From positions 5,456,001 through 5,520,000 of the forward strand of contig NZ_CP047020.1 of assembly GCF_009796285.1 (NCBI RefSeq): a DNA stretch of 64,000 bases, written 5' to 3'. A program made the translations under genes and the position numbers. The DNA comes from Streptomyces broussonetiae (GTDB lineage Bacteria > Actinomycetota > Actinomycetes > Streptomycetales > Streptomycetaceae). Below the pieces are notes generated by a model. It did not search any database, was not told where the DNA came from, and saw only the letters and a list, made by a program, of their open reading frames with translations. This document shows, piece after piece, positions 50,410 to 59,185 of this stretch. The stretch's first letter is position 1; every line of letters begins with the position of its first letter.

Positions 50410-51702
50410 GTGACCGTCGTGAAGGAGCCCCTCGCCGAGAACACCGCCGACGTGATCGTCGTCGGCGCGGGGCCAGCCGGCTCCACGACCGCGTACCACC
50501 TCGCCAAGGCCGGTCTCGATGTCCTGCTGCTGGAGAAGACCGAGTTCCCGCGCGAGAAGGTCTGCGGCGACGGCCTGACACCGCGCGCGGTGAAGCAGCT
50601 CGTGGCCATGGGCATCGACATCTCCGAGGAGGCCGGCTGGCTGCGCAACAAGGGTCTGCGCATCATCGCCGGCGGCACCCGCCTCCAGCTGGACTGGCCG
50701 GATCTCGCCGCGTACCCGAACTACGGACTGGTCCGCAAGCGCGACGACTTCGACGAGCAGCTCGCCCACAACGCCCAGAAGGCCGGCGCCCGCCTCTACG
50801 AGCGCTGCAACGTGAGCGGTCCGGTCATCGACGACCGCACCGGCCGTATCACCGGCGTCACCGCCAAGCTCGGCGAGGAGAAGCGCGAGGTCACCTTCCA
50901 CGCTCCGCTCGTCGTCGCCGCCGACGGCAACTCCACCCGGCTCTCCCTCGCGATGGGCCTGCACCGCCGCGAGGACCGCCCCATGGGCGTCGCGGTGCGC
51001 ACCTACTTCACCTCCCCCCGTCACGACGACGACTACCTGGAGTCCTGGCTGGAACTGTGGGACCGCCGCGGCCCGCAGGACCGTCTGCTGCCCGGCTACG
51101 GCTGGATCTTCGGCATGGGTGACGGCACGTCCAACGTCGGCCTCGGCGTGCTCAACACCTCCGCCTCCTTCAAGGACCTGGACTGGCGCGAGGTTCTCAA
51201 GGCCTGGTGCGCCTCCATGCCCGAGGACTGGGGCTACACCCCCGAGAACATGACCGGCCCGATCCGTGGCGCCGCCCTGCCCATGGCCTTCAACCGCCAG
51301 CCGCACTACACGCGCGGGCTGCTGCTCGTCGGTGACGCCGGCGGCCTGGTGAACCCCTTCAACGGCGAAGGCATCGCCTACGCCATGGAGTCCGGGCAGA
51401 TCGCCGCCGACGTCATCGTCCAGGCCCACGCGCGGGCCACGCCCGCCCAGCGCGAGATCGCCCTGCAGCGCTACCCGCGCGTCCTCAAGGACACCTACGG
51501 CGGCTACTACACCCTCGGCCGCGCCTTCGTGAAGCTCATCGGCAACCCCAAGGTCATGAAGATCGCCGCCGAGCGCGGCCTCACGCACCCGCTGCTGATG
51601 AAGTTCACCCTCAAGCTCCTCGCGAACCTCACCGACCCCACGGGCGGCGACGCGATGGACCGCATCATCAACGGCCTGAGCAAGGTGGCCCCCAAGGCGT
51701 AG
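50410..51702 (+). CDS. geranylgeranyl reductase-family flavoprotein, probable menaquinone side-chain reductase
   Basis: A 430-residue flavoprotein starting at the GTG at 50410. The dinucleotide site is DVIVVGAGPAGSTTAYHLAK and the second FAD motif is LLLVGDAGGLVNPFNGEGIA. REKVCGDGLTPRAVKQL is the conserved region after it. Related actinobacterial enzymes (MenJ) reduce one isoprene of menaquinone, which fits its place between menaquinone genes and nuo. Alternative roles in lipid hydrogenation cannot be excluded. Confidence 0.85.
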   Translation: MTVVKEPLAENTADVIVVGAGPAGSTTAYHLAKAGLDVLLLEKTEFPREKVCGDGLTPRAVKQLVAMGIDISEEAGWLRNKGLRIIAGGTRLQLDWPDLAAYPNYGLVRKRDDFDEQLAHNAQKAGARLYERCNVSGPVIDDRTGRITGVTAKLGEEKREVTFHAPLVVAADGNSTRLSLAMGLHRREDRPMGVAVRTYFTSPRHDDDYLESWLELWDRRGPQDRLLPGYGWIFGMGDGTSNVGLGVLNTSASFKDLDWREVLKAWCASMPEDWGYTPENMTGPIRGAALPMAFNRQPHYTRGLLLVGDAGGLVNPFNGEGIAYAMESGQIAADVIVQAHARATPAQREIALQRYPRVLKDTYGGYYTLGRAFVKLIGNPKVMKIAAERGLTHPLLMKFTLKLLANLTDPTGGDAMDRIINGLSKVAPKA

Positions 51703-51708
51703 CCCTCT

Positions 51709-52338
51709 CTAGTAGCGGCTCAGTTCCTCGGCTCGCTCGGACCGGCGGGCGAAGACCTCGTCCCGCCGGTCCGCCATCTGCCGCAGCGCGGCCTTCTTCT
51801 CCCGCTTGGAGAGCCGGTCCAGGTAGATGTACCCGTGGGTGTGGTCGGTCTCGTGGGCCAGACACCGGGCGAAGTATCCCGTTCCCCGGATGACGAGCGG
51901 ATTGCCGTCCTTGTCCTGCCCGCGCACGACGGCCCGGTCCAGCCGCGGTACGGCCATCACGGCGCCCGGCACCGACAGGCAGCCCTCGCCCTCGTCGATC
52001 AGCCGACGCCCGACCACCGCAAGCGACTCCAGCACGGGATTGACGATGTGTCCGACATGTCGGATTCCCTCGTCATCGGGGCAGTCGTACACGAACAGGC
52101 GCAGATCGACGCCCACTTGGTTGGCCGCCAGCCCCGCCCCCTCGGCGACGTACATGGTGCGGAACATGTCGTCGATGAGCGCGGCGAGGTCGGGCCCGAA
52201 CTCCGTGACGTCCCGGCACGGCTTGTGCAGCACCTCTTCACCGACCTCGGTGATCCGGCGCAGCGCGCCACGCCCGGACTCGGGGGCGTAGCGCGGGTAG
52301 CGGTCGGCGGGACTTCCCTGGACGAACACGCGTGGCAT
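51709..52338 (-). CDS. peptide deformylase
   Basis: A 209-residue enzyme with all three motifs: EGAGLAANQVGV, EGCLSVPGAV and CLAHETDHTHGYIYLDRL (HExDH-like with His-Glu-Thr-Asp-His). The N-terminal extension of about 25 residues is usual in Streptomyces. It removes the formyl group from nascent proteins. It is probably one of several copies in the genome. The stop lies 7 bp from the convergent reductase gene. Confidence 0.93.
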   Translation of the reverse strand: MPRVFVQGSPADRYPRYAPESGRGALRRITEVGEEVLHKPCRDVTEFGPDLAALIDDMFRTMYVAEGAGLAANQVGVDLRLFVYDCPDDEGIRHVGHIVNPVLESLAVVGRRLIDEGEGCLSVPGAVMAVPRLDRAVVRGQDKDGNPLVIRGTGYFARCLAHETDHTHGYIYLDRLSKREKKAALRQMADRRDEVFARRSERAEELSRY

Positions 52339-52432
52339 CGCGCGGTCTCCTTCACTCGTGTACGGACCGCCGTTCGACGGCCCGAACCGAGCATGTCAGG
52401 AGGGACCGGCCCGCCGGGCCGGAAACGGCGCA

Positions 52433-52463
52433 AGGGCCGCTGCCCTCGAGTGGCTGCGGCCCT
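52433..52463 (-). terminator. terminator hairpin for the NlpC/P60 gene
   Basis: AGGGCCGC and GCGGCCCT form an 8-bp stem about 27 bp after the NlpC/P60 stop. Confidence 0.6.
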
Positions 52464-52489
52464 GTACGCGTGAGTGGTGCGTGGTGCGC

Positions 52490-53308
52490 TCAGAGCACCC
52501 GCACGGCGCCGGTCGGCGGGTCGTACGACAGCGGGTGCTCCCCGACGCCGCTGGAGGGGTTCTGCGCGCCGACGAACATGCCGTCGCCCACGTACACCGC
52601 GACGTGGTACGCGCTGCCCGCGCTGCCCCAGTACAGGATGTCGCCCGGCTGGAGGTTGCTCAGCGAGACCTGGGTGCCCGCCGTCGACTGGTCCTGGGAG
52701 ACGCGCGGCAGGCTGACGCCCACCTGCTTGAAGGCCGTCTGCACCAGCCCGGAGCAGTCGTAGGCGGACGGCCCGGTGGCACCGGAGACGTACGCCTTGC
52801 CGATCTGCGCCTCCACAAAGCTGATCACGGCCGCGGCCGAACCGGTCGCCGTGGAGGAGCCGGTGGAGGTGGAGGAGGAGCCGGTGCTCGACGACGCGGA
52901 GAGGGTCGTGCGCTCCGCGTTGCGCGAGGCGCGCGCGGCGGCCTCCTTGCGAGCGGCCTCGTCGGCCTGCTTCTTGGCGTCGGCAGCCTTCTGCTTCGCC
53001 TCGGCGAGGTCCGCCTTGGCCTGCTTTGCGGCATTCGCGGCGGCGGCGTCACGCTCGGCCTGCAGTTGGTAGTTCGCGGCGGCCTGCTGCGTGGCGTCGG
53101 CGGACTGAGCCGCCTGGGCGGCCAGGTCGGCCGTGAGGGTGGGCAGTTCGAGGGTCTGCGTCACCGGCTCGGCCGCGTTCGCCGAGCCGGACGCACCGGC
53201 GACTGCCAGGGTGCCGAGGACGCCACCGGCAACTCCGGCCCGCATCGCGAGGGTCGACGCGCTGCGGCGGGGCTTCCGGTGGCTGCGTATGTGAGCGGTG
53301 TGGGACAT
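52490..53308 (-). CDS. NlpC/P60 cell-wall hydrolase with coiled coil
   Basis: A 272-residue secreted protein. The ATG at 53308 starts a signal peptide (AMRAGVAGGVLGTLAVAGAS, cleavage near SANA); an ATG at 53338 is also in frame. A coiled coil of Ala/Gln/Lys residues (about 60-130) and a Ser/Thr linker precede the NlpC/P60 domain. Its catalytic Cys is in YDCSGLVQTAFKQVG and its His in YHVAVYVGDGMFVGAQNPSS. It is a D,L-endopeptidase-type muralytic enzyme. Confidence 0.9.
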   Translation of the reverse strand: MSHTAHIRSHRKPRRSASTLAMRAGVAGGVLGTLAVAGASGSANAAEPVTQTLELPTLTADLAAQAAQSADATQQAAANYQLQAERDAAAANAAKQAKADLAEAKQKAADAKKQADEAARKEAAARASRNAERTTLSASSSTGSSSTSTGSSTATGSAAAVISFVEAQIGKAYVSGATGPSAYDCSGLVQTAFKQVGVSLPRVSQDQSTAGTQVSLSNLQPGDILYWGSAGSAYHVAVYVGDGMFVGAQNPSSGVGEHPLSYDPPTGAVRVL

Positions 53309-54052
53309 GGGAACAACCGGTATCAGGGGCTCCTTCATATCTTCAAGAAACGTGTGCTGCGCCACAGTTGCTCAATCGAGACCGAGAAACCCGGGCGTGT
53401 CGCTCTTTATTGACGCCGTAACGGACATTGCGGACGGTCGCGATCAAGCCCTTGATCACGCTCTTTGATCATTACGCCCGAATTGCCCCCGACCTACCAC
53501 TGGTTGGGATGATTGGCCAAGCCCGGTTCCCGGAGGCCTCTCGCCAGTGTGGCGGAGGTCACGGAACGGTTACCGGAAGGCCCGCGTCCTGCGCTCGCGG
53601 AGCTAGTGAACGCGTGCACGCGTCCGGTCCCGCGTCCACATCCCGCTCCGTGCTCCCTCTGATGTGTGAATGCGTCCCACTATCAGGGACTGGCGCCCAG
53701 TGCCAATTTGCATGCAAGCGAAGTCTCTTGATATTGAGACGACCCTTCCGGCCTGCGACGACGAGCCAGAATGTCACTTCTGGTGATCAACTGAACGCTT
53801 CGCGTATGAAGATCACTCATCATCCGACTTCATGATCCTTCGTCAGGTGGTGGAGATCACAAAGCTTGTGGAATACCCCGTGTCGCAGATCACAGAGCGG
53901 CGGGCATAAGATGCGAGGCAGTTGGGCTTGTGACCTGCTTCACATGTTCTCGATCTTCGCCCGGGACGAGCGGGGCTCGTGGGACCGGTGAGGCGGGTGT
54001 GGGCCCTGTGCAACCGCCAGCAGTCAGCGCCGACTGAGAGGAGCGAGGAGCG
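53309..54052. other. 744-bp divergent regulatory region between NlpC/P60 and nuoA
   Basis: No gene is supported. From left to right it holds the palindrome GATCAAG-cc-CTTGATC (53442-53457) and the TGATCATTACG motif (53466-53483). A short ACTGG-cgc-CCAGT palindrome follows near 53689, then two GATCACA repeats (53855 and 53888), a CATAAGAT -10-like sequence (53905-53912) and the Rex-like operator. I checked for a ydaO-type riboswitch and saw none. Confidence 0.5.
53929..53944. promoter_or_regulatory. Rex operator in front of the nuo operon
   Basis: TGTGA-cctgct-TCACA matches the Rex consensus TGTGA-N6-TCACA exactly. It lies just downstream of CATAAGAT (53905-53912), so repressor binding would block the start of nuo transcription when NAD+ is high. 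Rex control of nuo is known in Streptomyces. Confidence 0.75.
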
Positions 54053-54412
54053 GTGAACGCGTATGCGCCCATCCTCGTACTGGGAGCCCTCGGGGCAGGC
54101 TTTGCGATCTTCTCCGTGGTCATGGCCACGCTGATCGGTCCGAAGCGGTACAACCGCGCCAAGCTCGAGGCCTACGAGTGCGGCATCGAGCCGACCCCCA
54201 CGCCGGCCGGCGGCGGGCGCTTCCCCATCAAGTACTACCTGACGGCGATGCTCTTCATCGTCTTCGACATCGAGATCGTCTTCCTCTACCCCTGGGCCGT
54301 CACCTTCGACGCCCTGGGGATCTTCGGGCTCGTGGAGATGCTGCTCTTCGTGCTCACCGTCTTCGTCGCGTACGCGTACGTATGGCGGCGCGGCGGCCTG
54401 GAATGGGACTGA
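54053..54412 (+). CDS. nuoA: NADH-quinone oxidoreductase subunit A
   Basis: A 119-residue membrane subunit starting at the GTG at 54053 (GAGGAGCGAGGAG upstream). Three helices flank the conserved loop YECGIEPTPTPAGGGRFPIK with its Cys. It sits in the P-module near the quinone channel. It is the first gene of the nuo operon, with nuoB 13 bp downstream. Confidence 0.96.
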   Translation: MNAYAPILVLGALGAGFAIFSVVMATLIGPKRYNRAKLEAYECGIEPTPTPAGGGRFPIKYYLTAMLFIVFDIEIVFLYPWAVTFDALGIFGLVEMLLFVLTVFVAYAYVWRRGGLEWD

Positions 54413-54425
54413 GGGGCTTATAGAC

Positions 54426-54980
54426 ATGGGACTCGAAGAAAAGCTGCCGAGCGGCTTCCTGCTGACCACCGTCGAGCAGGCCGCGGGCTGGGTGCGCAAG
54501 GCGTCCGTCTTCCCCGCCACCTTCGGCCTGGCCTGCTGTGCCATCGAGATGATGACCACCGGCGCCGGCCGTTACGACCTGGCGCGCTTCGGCATGGAGG
54601 TCTTCCGCGGCTCACCGCGCCAGGCCGACCTGATGATCGTCGCCGGCCGGGTCAGCCAGAAGATGGCGCCGGTGCTCCGGCAGGTCTACGACCAGATGCC
54701 CAACCCCAAGTGGGTGATCTCCATGGGCGTCTGCGCCTCCTCGGGCGGCATGTTCAACAACTACGCCATCGTCCAGGGCGTCGACCACATCGTCCCGGTC
54801 GACATCTACCTCCCGGGCTGCCCGCCGCGCCCCGAGATGCTGATGGACGCGATCCTCAAGCTCCACCAGAAGATCCAGACCTCCAAGCTCGGCGTGAACG
54901 CCAAGGAGGCCGCCCGCGAGGCGGAGGAGGCCGCGCTCAAGGCCCTGCCCACGATCGAGATGAAGGGGCTGCTGCGGTGA
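54426..54980 (+). CDS. nuoB: NADH-quinone oxidoreductase subunit B
   Basis: A 184-residue subunit carrying cluster N2, the last [4Fe-4S] centre before quinone. Cluster cysteines are in FGLACCAIEMM (adjacent pair), GVCASSGGMFNNYAIVQGVD and VDIYLPGCPPRPEML. An Ala/Glu-rich helical tail follows. The ATG at 54426 is the start. The stop overlaps nuoC by four bases. Confidence 0.97.
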   Translation: MGLEEKLPSGFLLTTVEQAAGWVRKASVFPATFGLACCAIEMMTTGAGRYDLARFGMEVFRGSPRQADLMIVAGRVSQKMAPVLRQVYDQMPNPKWVISMGVCASSGGMFNNYAIVQGVDHIVPVDIYLPGCPPRPEMLMDAILKLHQKIQTSKLGVNAKEAAREAEEAALKALPTIEMKGLLR

Positions 54981-55723
54981 CCGACGCGAACGGCAACGCC
55001 AACGGCGTCAACCCCGAGAAGGACCTCTCGGCCTCCAACCTCCCCGGCCGGCGCGGCCAGGGCGGTGAGGAGATCCGCGTCCAGCACGGCATGTTCGGCG
55101 CCGTCAACGGCGGCGACACCTCCGGCTACGGCGGACTCGTCCGCTCGGTCCGCCTCCCGGGACCGGCGAGCCGGCCCTACGGCGGCTGGTTCGACGAGGT
55201 CGCCGACGAACTCGAGGGCGCCCTGGAGGAGCAGGGGCTCCTCCCGGACAACGCCATCGAGAAGACGGTCGTCGACCGCGACGAGCTGACCTTCCATGTC
55301 GAGCGCGAGCACCTGGTCCGCGTCGCCCGCACCCTGCGCGACGACCCGGCCCTGCGCTTCGAGCTGTGCACCGGCGTCAGCGGCGTCCACTATCTCCACG
55401 ACAAGGGTCGCGAGCTGCACGCCGTCTACCACCTGCGCTCGATCACCCACAACCGGCTGATCCGCCTCGAAGTCAGCGCCCCGGACGCCGACCCGCACAT
55501 CCCGTCGCTGGTCGGCGTCTACCCGACCAACGACTGGCACGAGCGCGAGACCTACGACTTCTTCGGCATCGTCTTCGACGGGCACCCGGCCCTGACCCGG
55601 ATCATGATGCCCGACGACTGGCAGGGCCACCCGCAGCGCAAGGACTACCCCCTCGGCGGCATCCCCGTCGAGTACAAGGGCGCCCAGATCCCGGCTCCGG
55701 ACCAGCGGAGGTCGTACTCGTGA
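54977..55723 (+). CDS. nuoC: NADH-quinone oxidoreductase subunit C
   Basis: A 248-residue subunit starting at the GTG at 54977 in the nuoB stop. The 30-kDa domain is typical: LCTGVSGVHYLHDKGRELHA and WHERETYDFFGIVFDGHPAL, plus MPDDWQGHPQRKDYPLGG. An N-terminal extension of about 75 residues is a known actinobacterial feature. The stop overlaps nuoD. Confidence 0.96.
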   Translation: MTDANGNANGVNPEKDLSASNLPGRRGQGGEEIRVQHGMFGAVNGGDTSGYGGLVRSVRLPGPASRPYGGWFDEVADELEGALEEQGLLPDNAIEKTVVDRDELTFHVEREHLVRVARTLRDDPALRFELCTGVSGVHYLHDKGRELHAVYHLRSITHNRLIRLEVSAPDADPHIPSLVGVYPTNDWHERETYDFFGIVFDGHPALTRIMMPDDWQGHPQRKDYPLGGIPVEYKGAQIPAPDQRRSYS

Positions 55724-57060
55724 GCACGCAGGAAGCATCCGCGGCCGACGCCGCATCGGCGCGCGAGACCACCGAGGGCACCGTATATACGGTCACCGGT
55801 GGCGACTGGGACGAGATCGTCCAGTCCGCGACCCGCGCCGACGACGAACGCATCGTCGTCAACATGGGTCCCCAGCACCCGTCCACCCATGGAGTGCTCC
55901 GCCTCATCCTGGAGATCGAGGGCGAGACGGTCACCGAGGCCCGCTGCGGCATCGGCTATCTGCACACCGGCATCGAGAAGAACCTCGAGTTCCGTACGTG
56001 GACGCAGGGGACCACCTTCGTCACGCGCATGGACTACCTGACGTCCTTCTTCAACGAGACGGCCTACTGTCTCGCCGTGGAGAAGCTCCTCGGCATCGAG
56101 GACCAGATCAGCGAACGCGCCAAGATCATCCGGGTGCTTCTGATGGAGCTGAACCGGCTCTCCTCCCACCTGGTGTGCATCGCCACCGGCGGTATGGAGC
56201 TGGGCGCCACCACCATCATGATCTACGGATTCCGTGATCGTGAAATGATTCTCGATCTCTACGAGCTGATCACGGGCCTGAGGATGAACCACGCGTACAT
56301 CCGCCCCGGCGGACTCGCCCAGGACCTGCCGCCCGGCGCGGTGGACCAGATCCGCGAGTTCGTGAAGAAGATGAAGAAGAACCTCCCGGAGTACGACAAG
56401 CTCGCCACCGGGAACCCCATCTTCAAGGCCCGCATGCAGGACATCGGCTACCTGGACCTGGCCGGCTGCATGGCCCTCGGCGCCACCGGCCCGATCCTGC
56501 GCTCCGCCGGCCTGCCGCACGACCTGCGCAAGGCACAGCCGTACTGCGGCTACGAGACCTACGACTTCGAGATCCCGACCGCCGACACCTGCGACGCCTA
56601 CGGCCGCTTCCTGGTCCGCCTGGAGGAGATGCGCCAGTCGCTCGGCATCGTCGAACAGTGCCTGGACCGGCTCCAGCCCGGACCGGTCATGGTCGCCGAC
56701 AAGAAGATCGCCTGGCCCGCCCAGCTCGCCCTGGGACCGGACGGACTCGGCAACTCCCTGGACCACATCAAGAAGATCATGGGCACCTCCATGGAGGCCC
56801 TGATCCACCACTTCAAACTCGTCACCGAGGGCTTCCGTGTCCCCCCGGGACAGACGTACGCGGCCGTCGAGTCCCCCAAGGGCGAACTCGGCGTGCACGC
56901 CGTCTCCGACGGCGGCACCCGCCCCTACCGGGTCCACTTCCGCGACCCGTCCTTCACCAACCTGCAGGCCATGGCGGCGATGTGCGAAGGCGGCCAGGTC
57001 GCCGACGTGATCGTCGCCGTCGCGTCCATCGACCCCGTGATGGGAGGCGTCGACCGGTGA
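55720..57060 (+). CDS. nuoD: NADH-quinone oxidoreductase subunit D
   Basis: A 446-residue 49-kDa subunit starting at the GTG at 55720. The quinone-site motif MGPQHPSTHGVLRLILEIEG is near residue 49, and GIGYLHTGIEKNLEFRTWTQ follows. It forms the quinone cavity with NuoB. The first 40 residues are a non-conserved extension. The stop overlaps nuoE by four bases. Confidence 0.97.
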   Translation: MSTQEASAADAASARETTEGTVYTVTGGDWDEIVQSATRADDERIVVNMGPQHPSTHGVLRLILEIEGETVTEARCGIGYLHTGIEKNLEFRTWTQGTTFVTRMDYLTSFFNETAYCLAVEKLLGIEDQISERAKIIRVLLMELNRLSSHLVCIATGGMELGATTIMIYGFRDREMILDLYELITGLRMNHAYIRPGGLAQDLPPGAVDQIREFVKKMKKNLPEYDKLATGNPIFKARMQDIGYLDLAGCMALGATGPILRSAGLPHDLRKAQPYCGYETYDFEIPTADTCDAYGRFLVRLEEMRQSLGIVEQCLDRLQPGPVMVADKKIAWPAQLALGPDGLGNSLDHIKKIMGTSMEALIHHFKLVTEGFRVPPGQTYAAVESPKGELGVHAVSDGGTRPYRVHFRDPSFTNLQAMAAMCEGGQVADVIVAVASIDPVMGGVDR

Positions 57061-57839
57061 CCACCTCTTCTTCGGAGCGGGGCGTCAGCCTGGGCATGCC
57101 CGAGCTGCCCGCGCCCGCCTACCCGGACGACGTCCGGGCCCGGCTGGAGGCGGACGCGCGCGACATCATCGCGCGCTACCCGGACTCCCGCTCCGCCCTG
57201 CTTCCGCTGCTCCACCTCGTGCAGGCGCACGAGGGCCATGTCACGCGCACCGGAATGCAGTTCTGCGCGAACATGCTGGACCTGACCACGGCCGAGGTCA
57301 CCGCCGTCGCCACCTTCTACACCATGTACCGGCGCCGGCCCTCCGGCGACTACCAGGTCGGCGTGTGCACCAACACGCTGTGCGCGGTGATGGGCGGCGA
57401 CGAGATCTTCGAGACCCTCCAGGAACACCTGGGCGTCGGCAACGGTGAGACCACCGATGACGGCAAGGTCACCCTGGAGCACATCGAGTGCAACGCGGCC
57501 TGCGACTTCGCGCCGGTCGTGATGGTCAACTGGGAGTTCTTCGACAACCAGACGCCCGGCACCGCCAAGCGCCTGGTCGACGATCTGCGCGCGGGACGGC
57601 CCGTGCAGCCCACGCGCGGGGCACGGCTGTGCACCTTCAAGGAGACCGCGCGGATCCTGGCCGGCTTCCCCGACGAGCGGCCCGGGGCCGTCGAGGAGGG
57701 CGGCAGTGCGGGACCCGCGTCGCTGGTGGGCCTTCGCCTGGCAAGGGGAGAGGCCGCACCCGCGCGCGTGGTCCATCCGCGTGCACAGGAACCCGAGGAT
57801 GCGCCGTCCGCCGGCCAGGCCACAGAGGAGGGGGAGTGA
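57057..57839 (+). CDS. nuoE: NADH-quinone oxidoreductase subunit E
   Basis: A 260-residue subunit starting at the GTG at 57057. It carries the [2Fe-2S] cluster N1a: QVGVCTNTLCAVMGG and ECNAACDFAPVVMVN. Beyond the normal end (near residue 190), a 70-residue low-complexity tail rich in Ala, Gly, Arg and Glu extends the protein; this is longer than in E. coli (166). It lies upstream of nuoF with the ribosome site inside its last codons. Confidence 0.95.
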   Translation: MTTSSSERGVSLGMPELPAPAYPDDVRARLEADARDIIARYPDSRSALLPLLHLVQAHEGHVTRTGMQFCANMLDLTTAEVTAVATFYTMYRRRPSGDYQVGVCTNTLCAVMGGDEIFETLQEHLGVGNGETTDDGKVTLEHIECNAACDFAPVVMVNWEFFDNQTPGTAKRLVDDLRAGRPVQPTRGARLCTFKETARILAGFPDERPGAVEEGGSAGPASLVGLRLARGEAAPARVVHPRAQEPEDAPSAGQATEEGE

Positions 57840-59185
57840 TGACCGTGGCAGCCGAACTCAAGGACACCAGCCCCGAGAAGCTGCTCGCACCCGTGCTGTC
57901 GGCCTTCTGGGACGAGGACCGGTCCTGGACTCTGGACGTCTACCGGAGGCACGAGGGGTACGAGGGGCTGCGCAAGGCCCTCGCCATGTCACCGGACGAC
58001 CTGATCGCGTACGTCAAGGACTCCGGGCTGCGAGGCCGCGGCGGCGCGGGATTCCCGACCGGAATGAAGTGGCAGTTCATTCCCCAGGGTGATGGAAAAC
58101 CGCACTATCTAGTTGTCAACGCCGACGAGTCGGAGCCAGGGACCTGCAAGGACATCCCGCTCCTCTTCGCGAACCCGCACAGCCTCATCGAGGGCATTGT
58201 GATCGCGTGCTATGCCATCAGGTCGTCGCATGCCTTCATCTATCTGCGTGGTGAAGTCGTCCCGGTTCTGCGGCGGTTGCACGAGGCCGTGCGCGAGGCC
58301 TACGCGGCGGGCTACCTCGGCGAGAACATCCTGGGCAGCGGACTCGATCTCGACGTCACCGTGCACGCGGGCGCCGGCGCGTACATCTGCGGTGAGGAGA
58401 CCGCACTGCTCGACTCGCTCGAAGGCCGCCGTGGTCAACCGCGGCTGCGTCCTCCTTTCCCTGCCGTCGAAGGGCTCTATGCCTGCCCGACTGTTGTGAA
58501 CAACGTCGAGTCGATCGCGTCGGTTCCCGCCATCCTGAAAAACGGGAAAGACTGGTTCAGGTCGATGGGCAGCGAGAAGTCCCCCGGCTTCACGCTCTAC
58601 TCGCTCAGCGGCCACGTCGCGAGCCCCGGCCAGTACGAGGGCCCGCTCGGCATCACGCTGCGCCAGCTCCTCGACATGAGCGGCGGGATGCGCCCCGGCC
58701 ACCGCCTCAAGTTCTGGACACCGGGCGGCTCCTCGACGCCGATGTTCACCGACGAGCACCTCGACGTCCCCCTTGACTACGAGGGAGTCGGCGCCGCGGG
58801 TTCCATGCTCGGGACGAAGGCCCTGCAGTGCTTCGACGAGACGACCTGCGTGGTGCGGGCGGTGACCCGCTGGACCGAGTTCTACGCCCACGAGTCCTGC
58901 GGCAAGTGCACACCGTGCCGCGAAGGGACCTACTGGCTGGTGCAGTTGCTGCGGGACATCGAGGCAGGCAAGGGCACCATGTCCGACCTCGACAAGATCG
59001 CCGACATCGCCGACAACATCAACGGCAAGTCGTTCTGCGCCCTCGGCGACGGCGCCGCGGCCCCGATCGCCTCCTCGCTGAAGTACTTCCGCAAGGAGTA
59101 CGAGCAGCACATCACGGGCCGGGGCTGCCCCTTCGACCCGGCCAAGTCGACGGCCTGGGCGGACCGCCCGGAGGTGAACGCATGA
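57839..59185 (+). CDS. nuoF: NADH-quinone oxidoreductase subunit F
   Basis: A 448-residue NADH-binding subunit. The ATG at 57839 follows GGAGGGGGAGTG; an in-frame GTG lies directly before it. NADH site GLRGRGGAGFPTGMKW, FMN site GAGAYICGEETALLDSLEG, and the N3 cluster ESCGKCTPCREGT are all present. It accepts hydride from NADH. The stop overlaps nuoG (ATGA). Confidence 0.97.
   Translation: MTVAAELKDTSPEKLLAPVLSAFWDEDRSWTLDVYRRHEGYEGLRKALAMSPDDLIAYVKDSGLRGRGGAGFPTGMKWQFIPQGDGKPHYLVVNADESEPGTCKDIPLLFANPHSLIEGIVIACYAIRSSHAFIYLRGEVVPVLRRLHEAVREAYAAGYLGENILGSGLDLDVTVHAGAGAYICGEETALLDSLEGRRGQPRLRPPFPAVEGLYACPTVVNNVESIASVPAILKNGKDWFRSMGSEKSPGFTLYSLSGHVASPGQYEGPLGITLRQLLDMSGGMRPGHRLKFWTPGGSSTPMFTDEHLDVPLDYEGVGAAGSMLGTKALQCFDETTCVVRAVTRWTEFYAHESCGKCTPCREGTYWLVQLLRDIEAGKGTMSDLDKIADIADNINGKSFCALGDGAAAPIASSLKYFRKEYEQHITGRGCPFDPAKSTAWADRPEVNA

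Noticed and set aside
53309..54052. c-di-AMP (ydaO-type) riboswitch upstream of the NlpC/P60 gene
   Set aside because: Such switches precede many Streptomyces wall hydrolases, but I could not find the conserved core in this leader.
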